In this document: positions 47,551-56,800 of the stretch, one piece after another | Layout: the number at the start of each line of letters is the position of its first letter | How positions within the stretch are numbered: the first letter of the stretch is position 1 | Assembly (NCBI GenBank): GCA_030765065.1 | Contig: CM060977.1 | Location: forward strand, 129,894,295 to 129,958,294 | Direction: 5' to 3' | Origin: Deroplatys truncata | Lineage: Eukaryota > Arthropoda > Insecta > Mantodea > Mantidae | Length of the DNA stretch: 64,000 nucleotides | The notes under the pieces: model-generated | Seen by the model: only the letters and a program-made list of their open reading frames with translations | Databases searched by the model: none | Told to the model about the DNA's origin: nothing | Translations under genes and position numbers: made by a program

Positions 47551-47693
47551 TATAGCGTTCTGTAACCTAAACCCTCGAGGAACTTGCGGTTAGCACGTGT
47601 TAACTCCTCGGAAGCTGGAGAGGTAGTATGCTTCGAACGTGGTGTACGTCGTCTATTATAGTATTTGCGATGTCTTTTAAAATGTATTGCCAT
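47550..47693 (-). CDS. Small basic virion-type protein (47 aa)
   Basis: A short frame of 47 codons plus stop. Its ATG lies inside the last codons of the penton gene (17-nt overlap) and its TAA shares one base with the ATG of the major capsid gene. The N-terminal half is very basic (KRHRKYYNRRRTPRSKH) and the C-terminal half reads LTRANRKFLEGLGYRTL. Position, size and charge fit a small DNA-binding or core protein between capsid genes. The precise coupling to both neighbours supports it being real. No family is assigned. Confidence 0.6.
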   Translation of the reverse strand: MAIHFKRHRKYYNRRRTPRSKHTTSPASEELTRANRKFLEGLGYRTL

Positions 47694-48387
47694 TGCGTCT
47701 TATGTGCAGTCTTGTAGTGATAACTTCGTTCCTGAAGTTGATAGCCTTTCCGTGTTGATCTACCACTCGAATAGTGATCTGGTCTATATAGTTTGTATCT
47801 ATGACCGGTAAATATATCGGGTTCGAGGGTTCTTGAGAGATATGATAGCCTGGCGGAACAGAAGGGAAAAACTCGTAGAGCGAATGTCCACTTTTACCGT
47901 CAATGAATGAGCCTGTTGCAATACTGCACTCCACACGTATGATACTCACTTTAAATATATTCACAAGATCGTCAGATTCAAACGCTTCTCCAGCAGGAAT
48001 TATTTTAGTGTCTGTGAATCCTAGAAGCGAACCAATAGATCTAGCCTTAGAAAAGTCTATTGTATAAGGACATTTAATCTCAGCCTTCATTGTATTATTG
48101 TTAGGCCTTATGAAGAAGACGTCATCATTCAATCCTAGTTTATCCTTTAGGAATGCATTGATATCGGCAATCTCGTAGGTTCCATGCGGGATGACAATGG
48201 TTTCAGGTTTACCATTATGAATATAATGAAATCTATTATTACTTTCATCGACATTTGGTATTGAATAGAATGTTTCAAAATTCAAGAGAGCAATCTCATA
48301 ATGACCTGGAGGATCTAGCTGTAGAGGCGGGTTTAAATACGTTGAAATAACAGTGTCTGGCCCGCTCACTGTAACTGTATAACTCAT
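47677..48387 (-). CDS. Polinton minor capsid (penton-like single jelly-roll) protein
   Basis: The frame is open from 48513, but the ATG at 48387 (MSYTVTVSG) is chosen because it lies 20 bp after the protease stop and begins the conserved region. The product is 236 residues. It has the family's opening (STYLNPPLQLDPPGHYEIAL), then GTYEIADINAFLKDKLG and IGSLLGFTDTKIIPAG. The end is HGKAINFRNEVITTRLHIRR, typical of the Polinton minor capsid protein thought to form pentons at the virion vertices. It lies between the protease and the small basic and major capsid genes, all on the minus strand. The frame is intact. Confidence 0.82.
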   Translation of the reverse strand: MSYTVTVSGPDTVISTYLNPPLQLDPPGHYEIALLNFETFYSIPNVDESNNRFHYIHNGKPETIVIPHGTYEIADINAFLKDKLGLNDDVFFIRPNNNTMKAEIKCPYTIDFSKARSIGSLLGFTDTKIIPAGEAFESDDLVNIFKVSIIRVECSIATGSFIDGKSGHSLYEFFPSVPPGYHISQEPSNPIYLPVIDTNYIDQITIRVVDQHGKAINFRNEVITTRLHIRRNGNTF

Positions 48388-48406
48388 CTTGACGATGTAG
48401 CAGCTT

Positions 48407-48730
48407 CTAGGATAAAAGAAATTGCAAGCACAAGTGCCCGCAGATGACTGATTCGAAATTCTGGTATCTCTGTGTATTATAGTAGATTTTAACACCTTGT
48501 AGATATTTCTCAACCTCAGGAGGCGGTTTCAAATTGCCGAAACTATCAAAGTAGTATGCGGCATCACCTTCTTTCCTTATAGCAACCCAGTGTGTTCCTT
48601 CATTATCGGAGGTATCGAGATTGGTAATAAGTCTCTCTTTGAAGCGGGGTTTTAAAGGAAGTTTGTCAATCATATAAACTCCTCTAAAATAAGGAATTTT
48701 TAAACGTTTAGCATAATATTCGATGGCCAC
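48407..48730 (-). CDS. PRO: Adenain-like maturation protease (no ATG start seen)
   Basis: A cysteine protease of the adenovirus-protease/Ulp1 type, expected to cleave capsid and core proteins during virion maturation. Numbering from base 48730, the triad is His47 in GTHWVA, Asp62 in YYFDSFG and Cys97 in VICGHLC. FRGVYMIDKLPLKP near the front is a conserved stretch. The annotated first codon is GTG, not ATG. The frame stays open upstream to about 48805 and residues that look conserved (PEEALSNV) lie there, but no ATG occurs before the upstream stop. The first in-frame Met is internal, at residue 20. The real start may be a non-AUG codon, be supplied by splicing, or be lost. The upstream part overlaps the end of the PLA2 gene in another frame. 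The stop comes only a few residues after the catalytic Cys helix. Confidence 0.82.
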   Translation of the reverse strand: MAIEYYAKRLKIPYFRGVYMIDKLPLKPRFKERLITNLDTSDNEGTHWVAIRKEGDAAYYFDSFGNLKPPPEVEKYLQGVKIYYNTQRYQNFESVICGHLCLQFLLS

Positions 48731-48735
48731 GTTAC

Positions 48736-49464
48736 TTAGGGCTTCCTCCGGTATATGTACAATCCTCTTCCACCGTTTTTTGCCTTCCTCTTTAAACCCT
48801 TGCCTTTAGATCCTCTTTTTTTCAAGGACCTTGCTATTTTAGATGCAGCGGCTAAAGACGACATGAGCGGCATTGCAGGTAAGAATCCTCCTTTATTCCT
48901 CTTCTTACACCTTCTCTTTCGGAGCCCCTTTCCTCGTGTCTCCATCGCCTTGTTATGCCTAGCAACTTCTGCTAAGTGCCTATCAGCAGCCTTTTTTTTA
49001 TTGACTGCAGAGGCTATCTGAGCAGCGCCGCCTGCTGCAGCGCCTAAAGCAGCAATGATGGGTATCAATGGCAAGAACCCTCCTCTCTTCTTCTTCCTCT
49101 TTCCGGCTCCCACTGCAACCTTTCCCTTCATGATTGCAGTTACTAGCCTTGCAGCTAACCTTTCACCAAAAGTTGAATCTGATGACTGCACCCGTTTCCA
49201 AGCCTTCTCTGCAAGAATTTTATCCGCTATTTGTCTTGAAGCGGTGTCCTTATTCTCAGCGTATGCGAGGTCGTGCTGTTTACAAGCTTCGTCTAATTGG
49301 TTAATTCCAGGGTCTCCTCTTTTTAGACGTTTTTCCAATTTAGTACCAGGCCCGCAATATCTATATCCAGGTAAGTGAGCTTCAAAGGGGAGCGAATTAA
49401 TTATGGAATTAATAATTCCGGAGCCGCGCTTATACTGCAACGACCTTCCTCTCTTAGCTCTCAT
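48736..49464 (-). CDS. PLA2-domain protein with duplicated hydrophobic modules
   Basis: A 242-residue basic protein starting at ATG 49464, about 32 bp from a TATA box. Residues 30-70 carry a parvovirus-VP1-like phospholipase A2 core: the calcium-loop motif YCGPGT (36-41) and the catalytic pair in CKQHDLAYA (His64, Asp65). Such domains help virions breach membranes. Two similar segments follow, each basic residues then GGFLP and a Gly/Ala-rich hydrophobic run: about 126-155 (RGGFLPLIPIIAALGAAAGG) and about 190-212 (KGGFLPAMPLMSSLAAAS). These recall the pX-like small core or membrane-active proteins of adenoviruses. It heads the minus-strand capsid cluster and overlaps the protease frame at its 3' end. 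PLA2 proteins are known in adintoviruses; the duplicated module is an observation. Confidence 0.8.
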   Translation of the reverse strand: MRAKRGRSLQYKRGSGIINSIINSLPFEAHLPGYRYCGPGTKLEKRLKRGDPGINQLDEACKQHDLAYAENKDTASRQIADKILAEKAWKRVQSSDSTFGERLAARLVTAIMKGKVAVGAGKRKKKRGGFLPLIPIIAALGAAAGGAAQIASAVNKKKAADRHLAEVARHNKAMETRGKGLRKRRCKKRNKGGFLPAMPLMSSLAAASKIARSLKKRGSKGKGLKRKAKNGGRGLYIYRRKP

Positions 49465-49495
49465 GATATACTAAGCGAGTAATTGCATACATTAG

Positions 49496-49505
49496 CCCTT
49501 TTATA
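49496..49505 (-). promoter_or_regulatory. TATA box of the PLA2/capsid cluster
   Basis: TATAAAAGGG on the minus strand, 32 bp before the PLA2 ATG. It implies a very short leader. It forms half of a divergent promoter with the box at 49544. Confidence 0.6.
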
Positions 49506-49543
49506 TCATTGCAATCAATCATTAACTACTTTACATCCGGTAA

Positions 49544-49551
49544 TATATAAA
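49544..49551 (+). promoter_or_regulatory. TATA box of the ATPase/integrase cluster
   Basis: TATATAAA, about 35 bp before the ATPase ATG at 49586. It lies back to back with the minus-strand TATA box at 49496-49505, so a 121-bp intergenic space drives both virion-gene clusters. Confidence 0.6.
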
Positions 49552-49585
49552 CATCGCACACGCATTTTACAAGTTAGTTGTTAAC

Positions 49586-50302
49586 ATGGAGCTTGTTAAG
49601 CAGCACTGCTCTCTACCTATTCAGGTATTAGACTTTGAAAGTGACTTTAGAAGCGATCGCCATGGCAAGTTATTTCCATCTAATGTCAGAGCTCTTATTT
49701 TAGGGAGCTCCAGTGCAGGGAAAACAAACGTATTACTCAATATGCTACTCCATGAGAATGGACTACGTTTTGAAAATTTGTATATTTATTCAAAGTCTCT
49801 CTATCAACCAAAGTACCAATACCTAATTAAAGTGCTCGGAAACATCGAAGGTATAGAAGTGAACACCTTCGAGAACGGAGATGATGTTTTGCATCCTTCT
49901 GAAGTCAAAGAAAATTCAATCTTTATATTTGATGACGTCATCACTGAAAAGCAGGAAAAGATAGCATCCTTTTACAGTATGGGTAGACATCGAAATGTCG
50001 ACTCCGTATATCTAGCACAGTCCTATGCTAAAGTTCCAAAACATTTAATTCGCGATAATACAAACATGATAATACTCTTCAGACAAGACAATTTAAACTT
50101 AAAGCACATTTACGAAGATTATGTAAATACCGACATGACCTACAATGAATTTAAAGATCTATGTAAGAACGTTTGGGAGAGTTCTACAGAAGGAAGACCC
50201 TTTGTTGTGATAGTTCCTGAATTTCACATGAATGAGGGACGATATAGGAATGGTTTTGATGTATATATTAAGCTCGACAAAAAAGAAAATGATCATTTGT
50301 AG
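49586..50302 (+). CDS. ATP: Polinton packaging ATPase (FtsK/HerA superfamily)
   Basis: A 238-residue ATPase expected to power genome packaging into the capsid. Walker A is GSSSAGKT (residues 40-47). Walker B is SIFIFDDV, with Asp116 and Asp117. RHRNVDSVYLAQSYAKVP (about 134-151) matches the region after Walker B in viral A32-like packaging ATPases. The length is normal for the Polinton ATPase. The start ATG follows a TATA box by about 35 bp. The next gene begins 6 bp after its stop, so the plus-strand cluster may be expressed as overlapping transcripts. The frame is intact. Confidence 0.92.
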   Translation: MELVKQHCSLPIQVLDFESDFRSDRHGKLFPSNVRALILGSSSAGKTNVLLNMLLHENGLRFENLYIYSKSLYQPKYQYLIKVLGNIEGIEVNTFENGDDVLHPSEVKENSIFIFDDVITEKQEKIASFYSMGRHRNVDSVYLAQSYAKVPKHLIRDNTNMIILFRQDNLNLKHIYEDYVNTDMTYNEFKDLCKNVWESSTEGRPFVVIVPEFHMNEGRYRNGFDVYIKLDKKENDHL

Positions 50303-50308
50303 TTAACC

Positions 50309-51412
50309 ATGAGTATCGACAGGTTCGGTTCTCAGAGAACTGGGCCAGTTAGAAGAGTGTTTGATCGTTTTATCATAAACAGAGATGTCAAAGGAAACTA
50401 TCAATTCAAGAATAAGAGATTGTGCAATGTTCACGATCCTGAAGATAATCATGACGCCTCCAATAAGAATTATGTGGATGCTCTCGAAATTAGGATGCAA
50501 GATTTCTCTCAGCAAGCTGCTAACAATGTTGAGGTTATGGTTAAGACCCTGATCGATGAATCGATTTCAAGATATATCCTCAAGAGAGATAAGGAAAATA
50601 ACATCGTGATCGATAAAGTTAGATTGAAGGTATTGCTAGATCCTGTTCACGATAATGATGTAGTGAATAAAAAGTTCATCGTTGGATATGTCAATTCACT
50701 CACGCAGTCGAGAGATGGTAATGGTAACATTATATTCGACAATAAGAGAATCATTGATATAGCGGATCCTCTCGGAGATACGGATGCTGTAAATAAAAGA
50801 TATGCTAGAGCTATGATCATTAGGAAATCGAACGAGACGCGACAGCAGTTAAACAGGTACTTACCAAAGGAAATCGAGATGCAAATAGGCAAGAAGCTGC
50901 TAGACATTACAGCAAATCTGAATAAAACTACGAGTAAAGTGGATACTCTAACATCCTCTACAAAAGACAGAGTGGATTCTGTAATGGACTCTATTAAACA
51001 AATTACCGCAGAGCTTGATAGAGAAAAAACAAATCTTCAGAATCTTTGCAATCAGAAAATTAGTAATTTAGAAAAGTTAGCGATGAAGCGAGTTTCAGAT
51101 TTAGAGGCTACAGTCAGACAGTTAAAGATAGAGGTTTTGAATACTCTCAAAACTGATTGCTGCAATGATAAACTTAAGAAAGTGGAGGATAATGTAAATA
51201 TGATGATGGACGCCTACAAAACTAATATGCAGCAAATGACGAGTCTAGAAGAATCGGCCAGAAGCCAGTACGCTAATACGGCAATCTTTGCTGAAGCGTT
51301 CAAGACACATACACAGGAGCATAAGAAAGAAACCGAGCAACTGAGAACTTCGATAGAGATGTTAGCTAAGGCTATCGATACGTTGAGAACTCAAGCTGAA
51401 CGCAGACTATAA
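50309..51412 (+). CDS. Fibre-like protein: three DAxNKxY repeats plus coiled coil
   Basis: A 367-residue protein with two zones. Residues 28-57, 94-126 and 136-166 are three copies of one module: a beta-like NxxI/F stretch, then a DP turn, then DASNKNYVD, DVVNKKFIV or DAVNKRYAR. The same D-A-x-N-K-x-Y layout occurs in trimeric phage tail-fibre shafts. From about 175 to the end the sequence is polar and heptad-like (KISNLEKLAMKRVSDLEATV), indicating a long coiled coil. Related proteins occur in arthropod Polintons. A virion spike or fibre role is inferred from the architecture and position, not established. It starts 6 bp after the ATPase stop. Confidence 0.7.
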   Translation: MSIDRFGSQRTGPVRRVFDRFIINRDVKGNYQFKNKRLCNVHDPEDNHDASNKNYVDALEIRMQDFSQQAANNVEVMVKTLIDESISRYILKRDKENNIVIDKVRLKVLLDPVHDNDVVNKKFIVGYVNSLTQSRDGNGNIIFDNKRIIDIADPLGDTDAVNKRYARAMIIRKSNETRQQLNRYLPKEIEMQIGKKLLDITANLNKTTSKVDTLTSSTKDRVDSVMDSIKQITAELDREKTNLQNLCNQKISNLEKLAMKRVSDLEATVRQLKIEVLNTLKTDCCNDKLKKVEDNVNMMMDAYKTNMQQMTSLEESARSQYANTAIFAEAFKTHTQEHKKETEQLRTSIEMLAKAIDTLRTQAERRL

Positions 51413-51449
51413 ATTGAAGGTAATCGTCTATTTCCTCATCATTTGTAAG

Positions 51450-52208
51450 ATGGATAGTGAAAGCATAAGACTTAAAGAGTCTGTAGCCGAGCATACCAGG
51501 GCTGTAAAAGAAAAACTGAGAGCTCTAAAAGGTCTCAGGTTTGAGACTCAGCATGTCATGTCCGAAGCTTTGAAGCCTGTAACCACCCCCCTCAAGGATA
51601 TTTTGGACACTCAACGAGGGTTGCCGGTGAAGAACGTCAAGAATGAAGATGGTGATTCTACAAGTATTTCTACTTACCTTCAACACGTTCGCTCAAAAGA
51701 CAAGGATCGTATTGATACATTGTTCGGCGTGAGATATCAGGATGGAAGTTATATGCTTGGAAATAAAGATATTCATTTTATAAATAATCAAATATTGATA
51801 GGTGATGAAACGTATGAGTCTACCGCCGGTTTGACGGAGCTCATCTTTAAGCGAACGCCTCAGATTTCTGCATACACTAGTGAAGACTTGGAGACATACG
51901 CTAAGATTATGAAAAGTACTTTTCTTCATAGAAGTGGTTACAGCAGACATGGTCGCTTGAAATCTGGTAAATCGTATAAATACAAGAATATAATACGACC
52001 CTTGCTCAATACACATTCAGGTCTAGGACTGGCATGGAAGGAGCATAAGCCTGATAAGGAGGTTGACTACGTTTTCTGGAGAAATCCTAACACATTAGTG
52101 AATAGACTGAGGTTACTTATTGCTTCGAGGGACGCTGGTAATAATAGCCACACTCGAGAGATTGAGGAAATTATCCGGGAATTGAAAGCATCTAAAATTA
52201 TAGCATGA
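51450..52208 (+). CDS. DUF8207-type Polinton protein, function unknown
   Basis: The start is taken at ATG 51450 (MDSESIRLKES). The frame is also open to an ATG at 51414, which would add a hydrophobic VIVYFLIICK segment. The product is 252 residues. After a charged helical N-terminus it carries FGVRYQDGSYMLGN, an INNQILIGDETY stretch, STAGLTELIFKR and YTSEDLETYAKIM. These fit the domain labelled DUF8207 in arthropod Polinton proteins. The C-terminal region (EHKPDKEVDYVFWRNPN and onward) is also typical. No enzymatic motif is seen. Its stop overlaps the integrase start (ATGA). Confidence 0.75.
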   Translation: MDSESIRLKESVAEHTRAVKEKLRALKGLRFETQHVMSEALKPVTTPLKDILDTQRGLPVKNVKNEDGDSTSISTYLQHVRSKDKDRIDTLFGVRYQDGSYMLGNKDIHFINNQILIGDETYESTAGLTELIFKRTPQISAYTSEDLETYAKIMKSTFLHRSGYSRHGRLKSGKSYKYKNIIRPLLNTHSGLGLAWKEHKPDKEVDYVFWRNPNTLVNRLRLLIASRDAGNNSHTREIEEIIRELKASKIIA

Positions 52209-53125
52209 CCGCCAAACAGAATATCGCCAGAGAACTTCACGGCTCGGCGAGGAGGAACTATTTACGACGGAAAATTATCAGCAAAGGTATGAATGATTTA
52301 TTACAAATTGATTTGATTGAAATGATACCCTATGCAAAAGTGAACAAAAATTTCAAATACATTCTGATCGCAATCAACTTTTACTCTAAAATGGCATATG
52401 CAAAACCCTTAAAGGATAAGGGTGGAGTTAATGTTGCAAAGGCTATGGAGGATATATTACAAGAAATGGACGTCCCTCCCCGGAATATTCAAAGTGACAA
52501 CGGGAAAGAATTTTATAACAAGTTCTTTAAACGATTAATGTTTAAGTATAATATTAACCACTACAGCACCTATACCAATATGAAGGCTGCGGCTGTTGAA
52601 CGTTTAATTCGAACCTTGAAGAATATGATGCACCGCGAGTTTTTAGTCCAAGGCTCATACAAGTGGCTAGATCTTTTACCTAGAATCCTTGTAAAGTACA
52701 ATGATACTTTTCATTCAACTATCCGCATAAAGCCTAATGAAGTGAAGAACAACGATCTTCTTCTGACTGTGTATAATTATAATCAAGACCGAAGAGAGAA
52801 GAAGGCTTCAAGGAAGTTTAGTGTTGGTGATTATGTCAGGATATCTAAACATAAAGGACATTTTGAAAAGAGTTATGAATCTAACTGGAGCGTTGAAATC
52901 TTCAAAGTATTTCGTGTGAATCGTACCAAGCCTACAACATACATACTAAAGGATAGGAATGGTGAAATCATAAAAGGTGGCTTTTATGGACATGAACTAA
53001 AAAAGACTAGCTATCCTAACACATATTTAGTAGAAAAGGTTATACGTAAACGTGGAAACAAAGTTCTTGTAAAGTGGTATGGTTTTGCAGATACTCAATG
53101 GATTGATATAAAGGATTTGGTGTAA
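52205..53125 (+). CDS. INT: Polinton DDE integrase with C-terminal chromodomain
   Basis: A 306-residue retroviral-type integrase that would join the element's ends to host DNA. The catalytic residues are Asp36 (LLQIDLIEM), Asp98 (IQSDNGKEF) and Glu132 (AAAVERLIRTLK). A beta-rich DNA-binding region follows (KFSVGDYVRISKHKG). The C-terminal ~36 residues, YLVEKVIRKRGNKVLVKWYG then WIDI, form a chromodomain that could direct insertion to particular chromatin. The N-terminal part before the core is short and has no HHCC zinc motif. The gene overlaps the upstream gene by four bases (ATGA). A polyadenylation signal follows its stop. The frame is intact. Confidence 0.93.
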   Translation: MTAKQNIARELHGSARRNYLRRKIISKGMNDLLQIDLIEMIPYAKVNKNFKYILIAINFYSKMAYAKPLKDKGGVNVAKAMEDILQEMDVPPRNIQSDNGKEFYNKFFKRLMFKYNINHYSTYTNMKAAAVERLIRTLKNMMHREFLVQGSYKWLDLLPRILVKYNDTFHSTIRIKPNEVKNNDLLLTVYNYNQDRREKKASRKFSVGDYVRISKHKGHFEKSYESNWSVEIFKVFRVNRTKPTTYILKDRNGEIIKGGFYGHELKKTSYPNTYLVEKVIRKRGNKVLVKWYGFADTQWIDIKDLV

Positions 53126-53138
53126 TGTATGAAGACTT

Positions 53139-53144
53139 AATAAA
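53139..53144 (+). terminator. Polyadenylation signal after the integrase
   Basis: AATAAA, 14 bp past the integrase stop, just before the 67-bp minisatellite. Confidence 0.65.
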
Positions 53145-53212
53145 GACCAGTTGTTATGATTGAAAAATCACGAGTATTTTATTTTAAAAATCCTTCATAT
53201 TTTCTCTTTTTT

Positions 53213-53800
53213 TGAGGGAAAATTAATATATAAAAACCCTCGCATACTTTAAATGGATATATACAACACATTATCAGAGGGAAAAATTAATATATAAAAA
53301 CCCTCATACACACTTTAAATGAATATATACAATGACATTATCAGAGGGAAAAATTAATATATAAAAACTCTCATACACACTTTAATTGAATATATACAAT
53401 GACGTCAGAGAGAAAAATTAATATATAAAAACCCTCATACATACTTTAAGTGAATATATACAATGACATTATCAGAGGGAAAAATTAATATATAAAAACC
53501 CTCACACACACTTTAAATGAATATATACAATGACATTATCAGAGGGAAAAATTAATATATAAAAACTCTCACACACGCTTTAAATGAATATATACAATGA
53601 CATTATCAGAGGGAAAAATTAATATATAAAAACCCTCATACACGATTTAAATGAATATATACAATGACATTATCAGAGGGAAAAATTAATATATAAAAAC
53701 CCTCACACACACTTTAAATGAATATATACAATGACATTATCAGAGGGAAAAATTAATATATAAAAACCCTCATACACAATTTAAATGAATATTTACAAAA
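53213..53800 (+). repeat. 67-bp minisatellite between integrase and polymerase
   Basis: Nine copies start at about 53214, 53277, 53344, 53408, 53475, 53542, 53609, 53676 and 53743. The period is 67 bp for the last five and 63-67 bp for the rest. Each unit holds GAGGGAAAAATTAATATATA followed by AAAAACCCTC, so GAGGG pairs with CCCTC around an AT loop. A few copies have GAGAG or CTCTC variants. Each unit also contains a TATATAAA-like string. It fills the space where the two gene clusters converge. Confidence 0.95.
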
Positions 53801-53857
53801 TCCAGATTGAAAAAAACAAGATATCTTCAAATATTTACATATTTACAAGTTTAGGCA

Positions 53858-56800
53858 CTAGCAATCACCAGGTCTAAGGGAATAATGGCCCCACGCTAGA
53901 GTCTTATAACTTCCCTCCATCAACTTCCTCTTATCGTCACCCCCCTTCAACGCCAATTTATTTGTCTCAATTGTTGTAATTTTGTGGTGTTTACTCCGAA
54001 ATGTATTTTGTATCGAATAAATTTTTAGGCTATGGTCTTTTAAACATTCAAAATAATGGCCGAAATCTATTTTATCCATGCCTGCCCTGGTGATGCCCTT
54101 AGCTTTCTTAATTGTCTGCCCTCCATATCTGTAGGCGTATAGCTTCGCTCTAATACCGACATACTCCTCCATAATCAAGCCACCCAATTCGTCCTTGAAC
54201 AACCCAATCTTTTTCCTATTGGCTTGCTTAATGCCATATACAGTGTCGAAATATTGAGGGTTCTCCCTGATGAACTCATAGATATCAGAACTCGTTTCAA
54301 AAATAAACGAGTCTGTATCCATGTAATTCAGCAGCAAGTCTTTTAAATTCGGTTTCATGATATTGTAAAAGAAGTCATACATGATAAATTTTGAAATGTC
54401 CAAAATTGCGTGTCCTATGTAAATTGGTTTGTTCATATGTACTTCCTCTCTGCCCAGTTCGATTCCCACAAGATTTTCCTCAAAAATTATGGTGCGTAGG
54501 TAAGTGCTGCGTGCTATTAACTTCTTTGCCTGTTCCCATGTTCCAGCTATTTTGAAATCCGTGTATTTTCTAACATTCTCTATAAATTTTCCATATACGG
54601 CGTTATTCATCTTTTTCCACAGGTTTTGGCCGAATTTTGACTTTTCTTGTGCTCTCTTCTCGGTGTTGACGTCGATATATGTCTTCAACCAGTTAGACTG
54701 GTCATAGGACACCACTCTGTGAATATGTCTCACAGTTAGACCTTGCTCGATACACTGCTGCATCACCCTGTAGTGCAAGACATATTTGCTTTTCTGTTCT
54801 AATGTTGCAAGCAGTTTCTTGTATTGGCCGTTCGGTGGTATTGCGCTCTGTGGGCAGAAAGGAAGTTCGTTATGGGCGTCGTGGATATGGTCGGGGTATT
54901 CGATATCAACCTCTAGCACATATCCAGTCTCTGAATCTTCTTTGACTTCTGCGAAGTTTATGCATTCAATTTCTTCTCTCGTGAGCCATTTCAGATTTTT
55001 GTATGGTAGGGCAGACACCATAGAAGCTCCATATAAGTTGTTTATGTCCCAATAGGACAGGTGGTTAACAGGAGCATGCTGGTCAAAGTTGGACATGTAT
55101 CTGTGGTTAGCTTTGGTGTAGCCCTTCACCACTGTGCACAGTCTGCCTCTAATTCCCGACTCGAAAAATTCCAGCATGCTCTTGTCGGATATTAAGGAAA
55201 GTTTCGCCTTTGTTATCTTCAACATAGCGTCAAAGGCGAGTCCTGGTAATGTATAAAACCATGCTGGGTCAAGTTTATACATTCCCAGGATGAGATCTCG
55301 AAACTTTTCGAAAATATCCGCCAAGAGCAGTATATCTGTTTTCAGGTATAGGTCGCTGTATTCTCCGAGATTCCGGATATTAAAGACCTCCCAGACTTTT
55401 ACAGCATGCCTGTATTCCTCTTCGGTAATGTGGCTGTCAGTGAGAGTACTGTAGAAGGCCTCCTTCGGTGGTAGAGAAGTTTCTTCGAGTACGGCAAGGC
55501 TTGAAACATAATCATATGGAAATATTCCCTTGCTCTTTGCCAGCTTAAAATGCTCCTCAACAGGATATTCTGCCCTTGTTATTTTAAAATCACTCTCCTC
55601 CAGCATGTCAGCCAGGCTAGACAGCTTATCGTCAAGAAACTTAAAGCTGTCCAGAAACCTGAAGCTGATGTTCCTGTACCGTTTGCTAAACGCTATATAC
55701 CTTTCACCACGTTGAGCGATGCACGATACGGGCTTATTATCATATGCCAGGCGTCTTATCAAGAAGTGGCTGTCATAATTAGATAGACAATGAAAAAAGA
55801 TCGGTATGAAATCAGGGACCTTTCTATTCAAATTGCATCTATTATGAGCAGCACCTAGATATTCGCCTGTCACATGATCGTGATCCCTCACGCGCAAATC
55901 GCCCACAGTGAAAGCAGCAAGGCATATATGACACTCTGAGGCATTGTCAAAATTCTGTTGCTCTTCAATGGTTAAATCCATAGGTTTAGGATTGGAATAC
56001 ACGTCGATGACGTCATTAGCAATTGATTTCAATTGTTTGATAAAGTCATCGACGGCATTCGGACCTCTAAAGAGAAATAATTTTGACATTGACTCGTCAT
56101 GCCTACATATCACCTTCAAGGCAATAGACATTGCTTCATGCTCTTGAACGGCTCGGGTCCAGCTCGAGCTGCTTGAGGGCTCGCAAGAGTGAACCTTCGC
56201 CAGAACAGATTCAATGTCTGCGTATATAACAAATGGTACAGGAACGCTCTTGGAGAATGCTTTAAATTCAAGGTATTCATCCTGTTGAGGCATTTTAAGC
56301 AATTGGCATTTTCCACATCTTAATCGGTGCGTTTCCAAGGCCTTTTCATTGGCGCATCTCTTTAGACAGGCCTCACATGCCCATATTCTATGACTGTGCT
56401 TCGTTACTTGACTCCTTACAAGTCTGGACAAGTCTTTAATGAGACAGTAGTGGGACTTTTCCCCCTGCTCAATATATAACAGATTGGTATGGTGCTGCTT
56501 CTTTTCAGCTGTTTGGTATAGAGGAATAATGTTTTCATTCTCCTCCTCTATACCAAACACTGAAACGGATGCTCCATTGTTCTGCTTTTCAAAGCATTCA
56601 ATTTGATGGAGGGGTGTCGGAAATTCGATACCTTCATAATTGAATGCTTTGAAAAGCAGTTCCTCAGGGTATTTTGTTGTTCTCTGGCCGTCGCGTTTAA
56701 CAGGGTATTTAGAGGCTAGCATACACCATGCAAAGCAGTAATTTTCTTTGTTCTGTATGTTTATGACTGCATGTTTTTTCGCAATTTTCTGTGGTAGTTC

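Noticed and set aside
48755..49378. Plus-strand ORFs opposite the PLA2 gene
   Set aside because: Antisense shadows of a basic, Ala/Gly-rich coding sequence.
53213..53800. CRISPR-like regular repeat array
   Set aside because: Units are continuous tandem copies without unique spacers, in a eukaryotic transposon.
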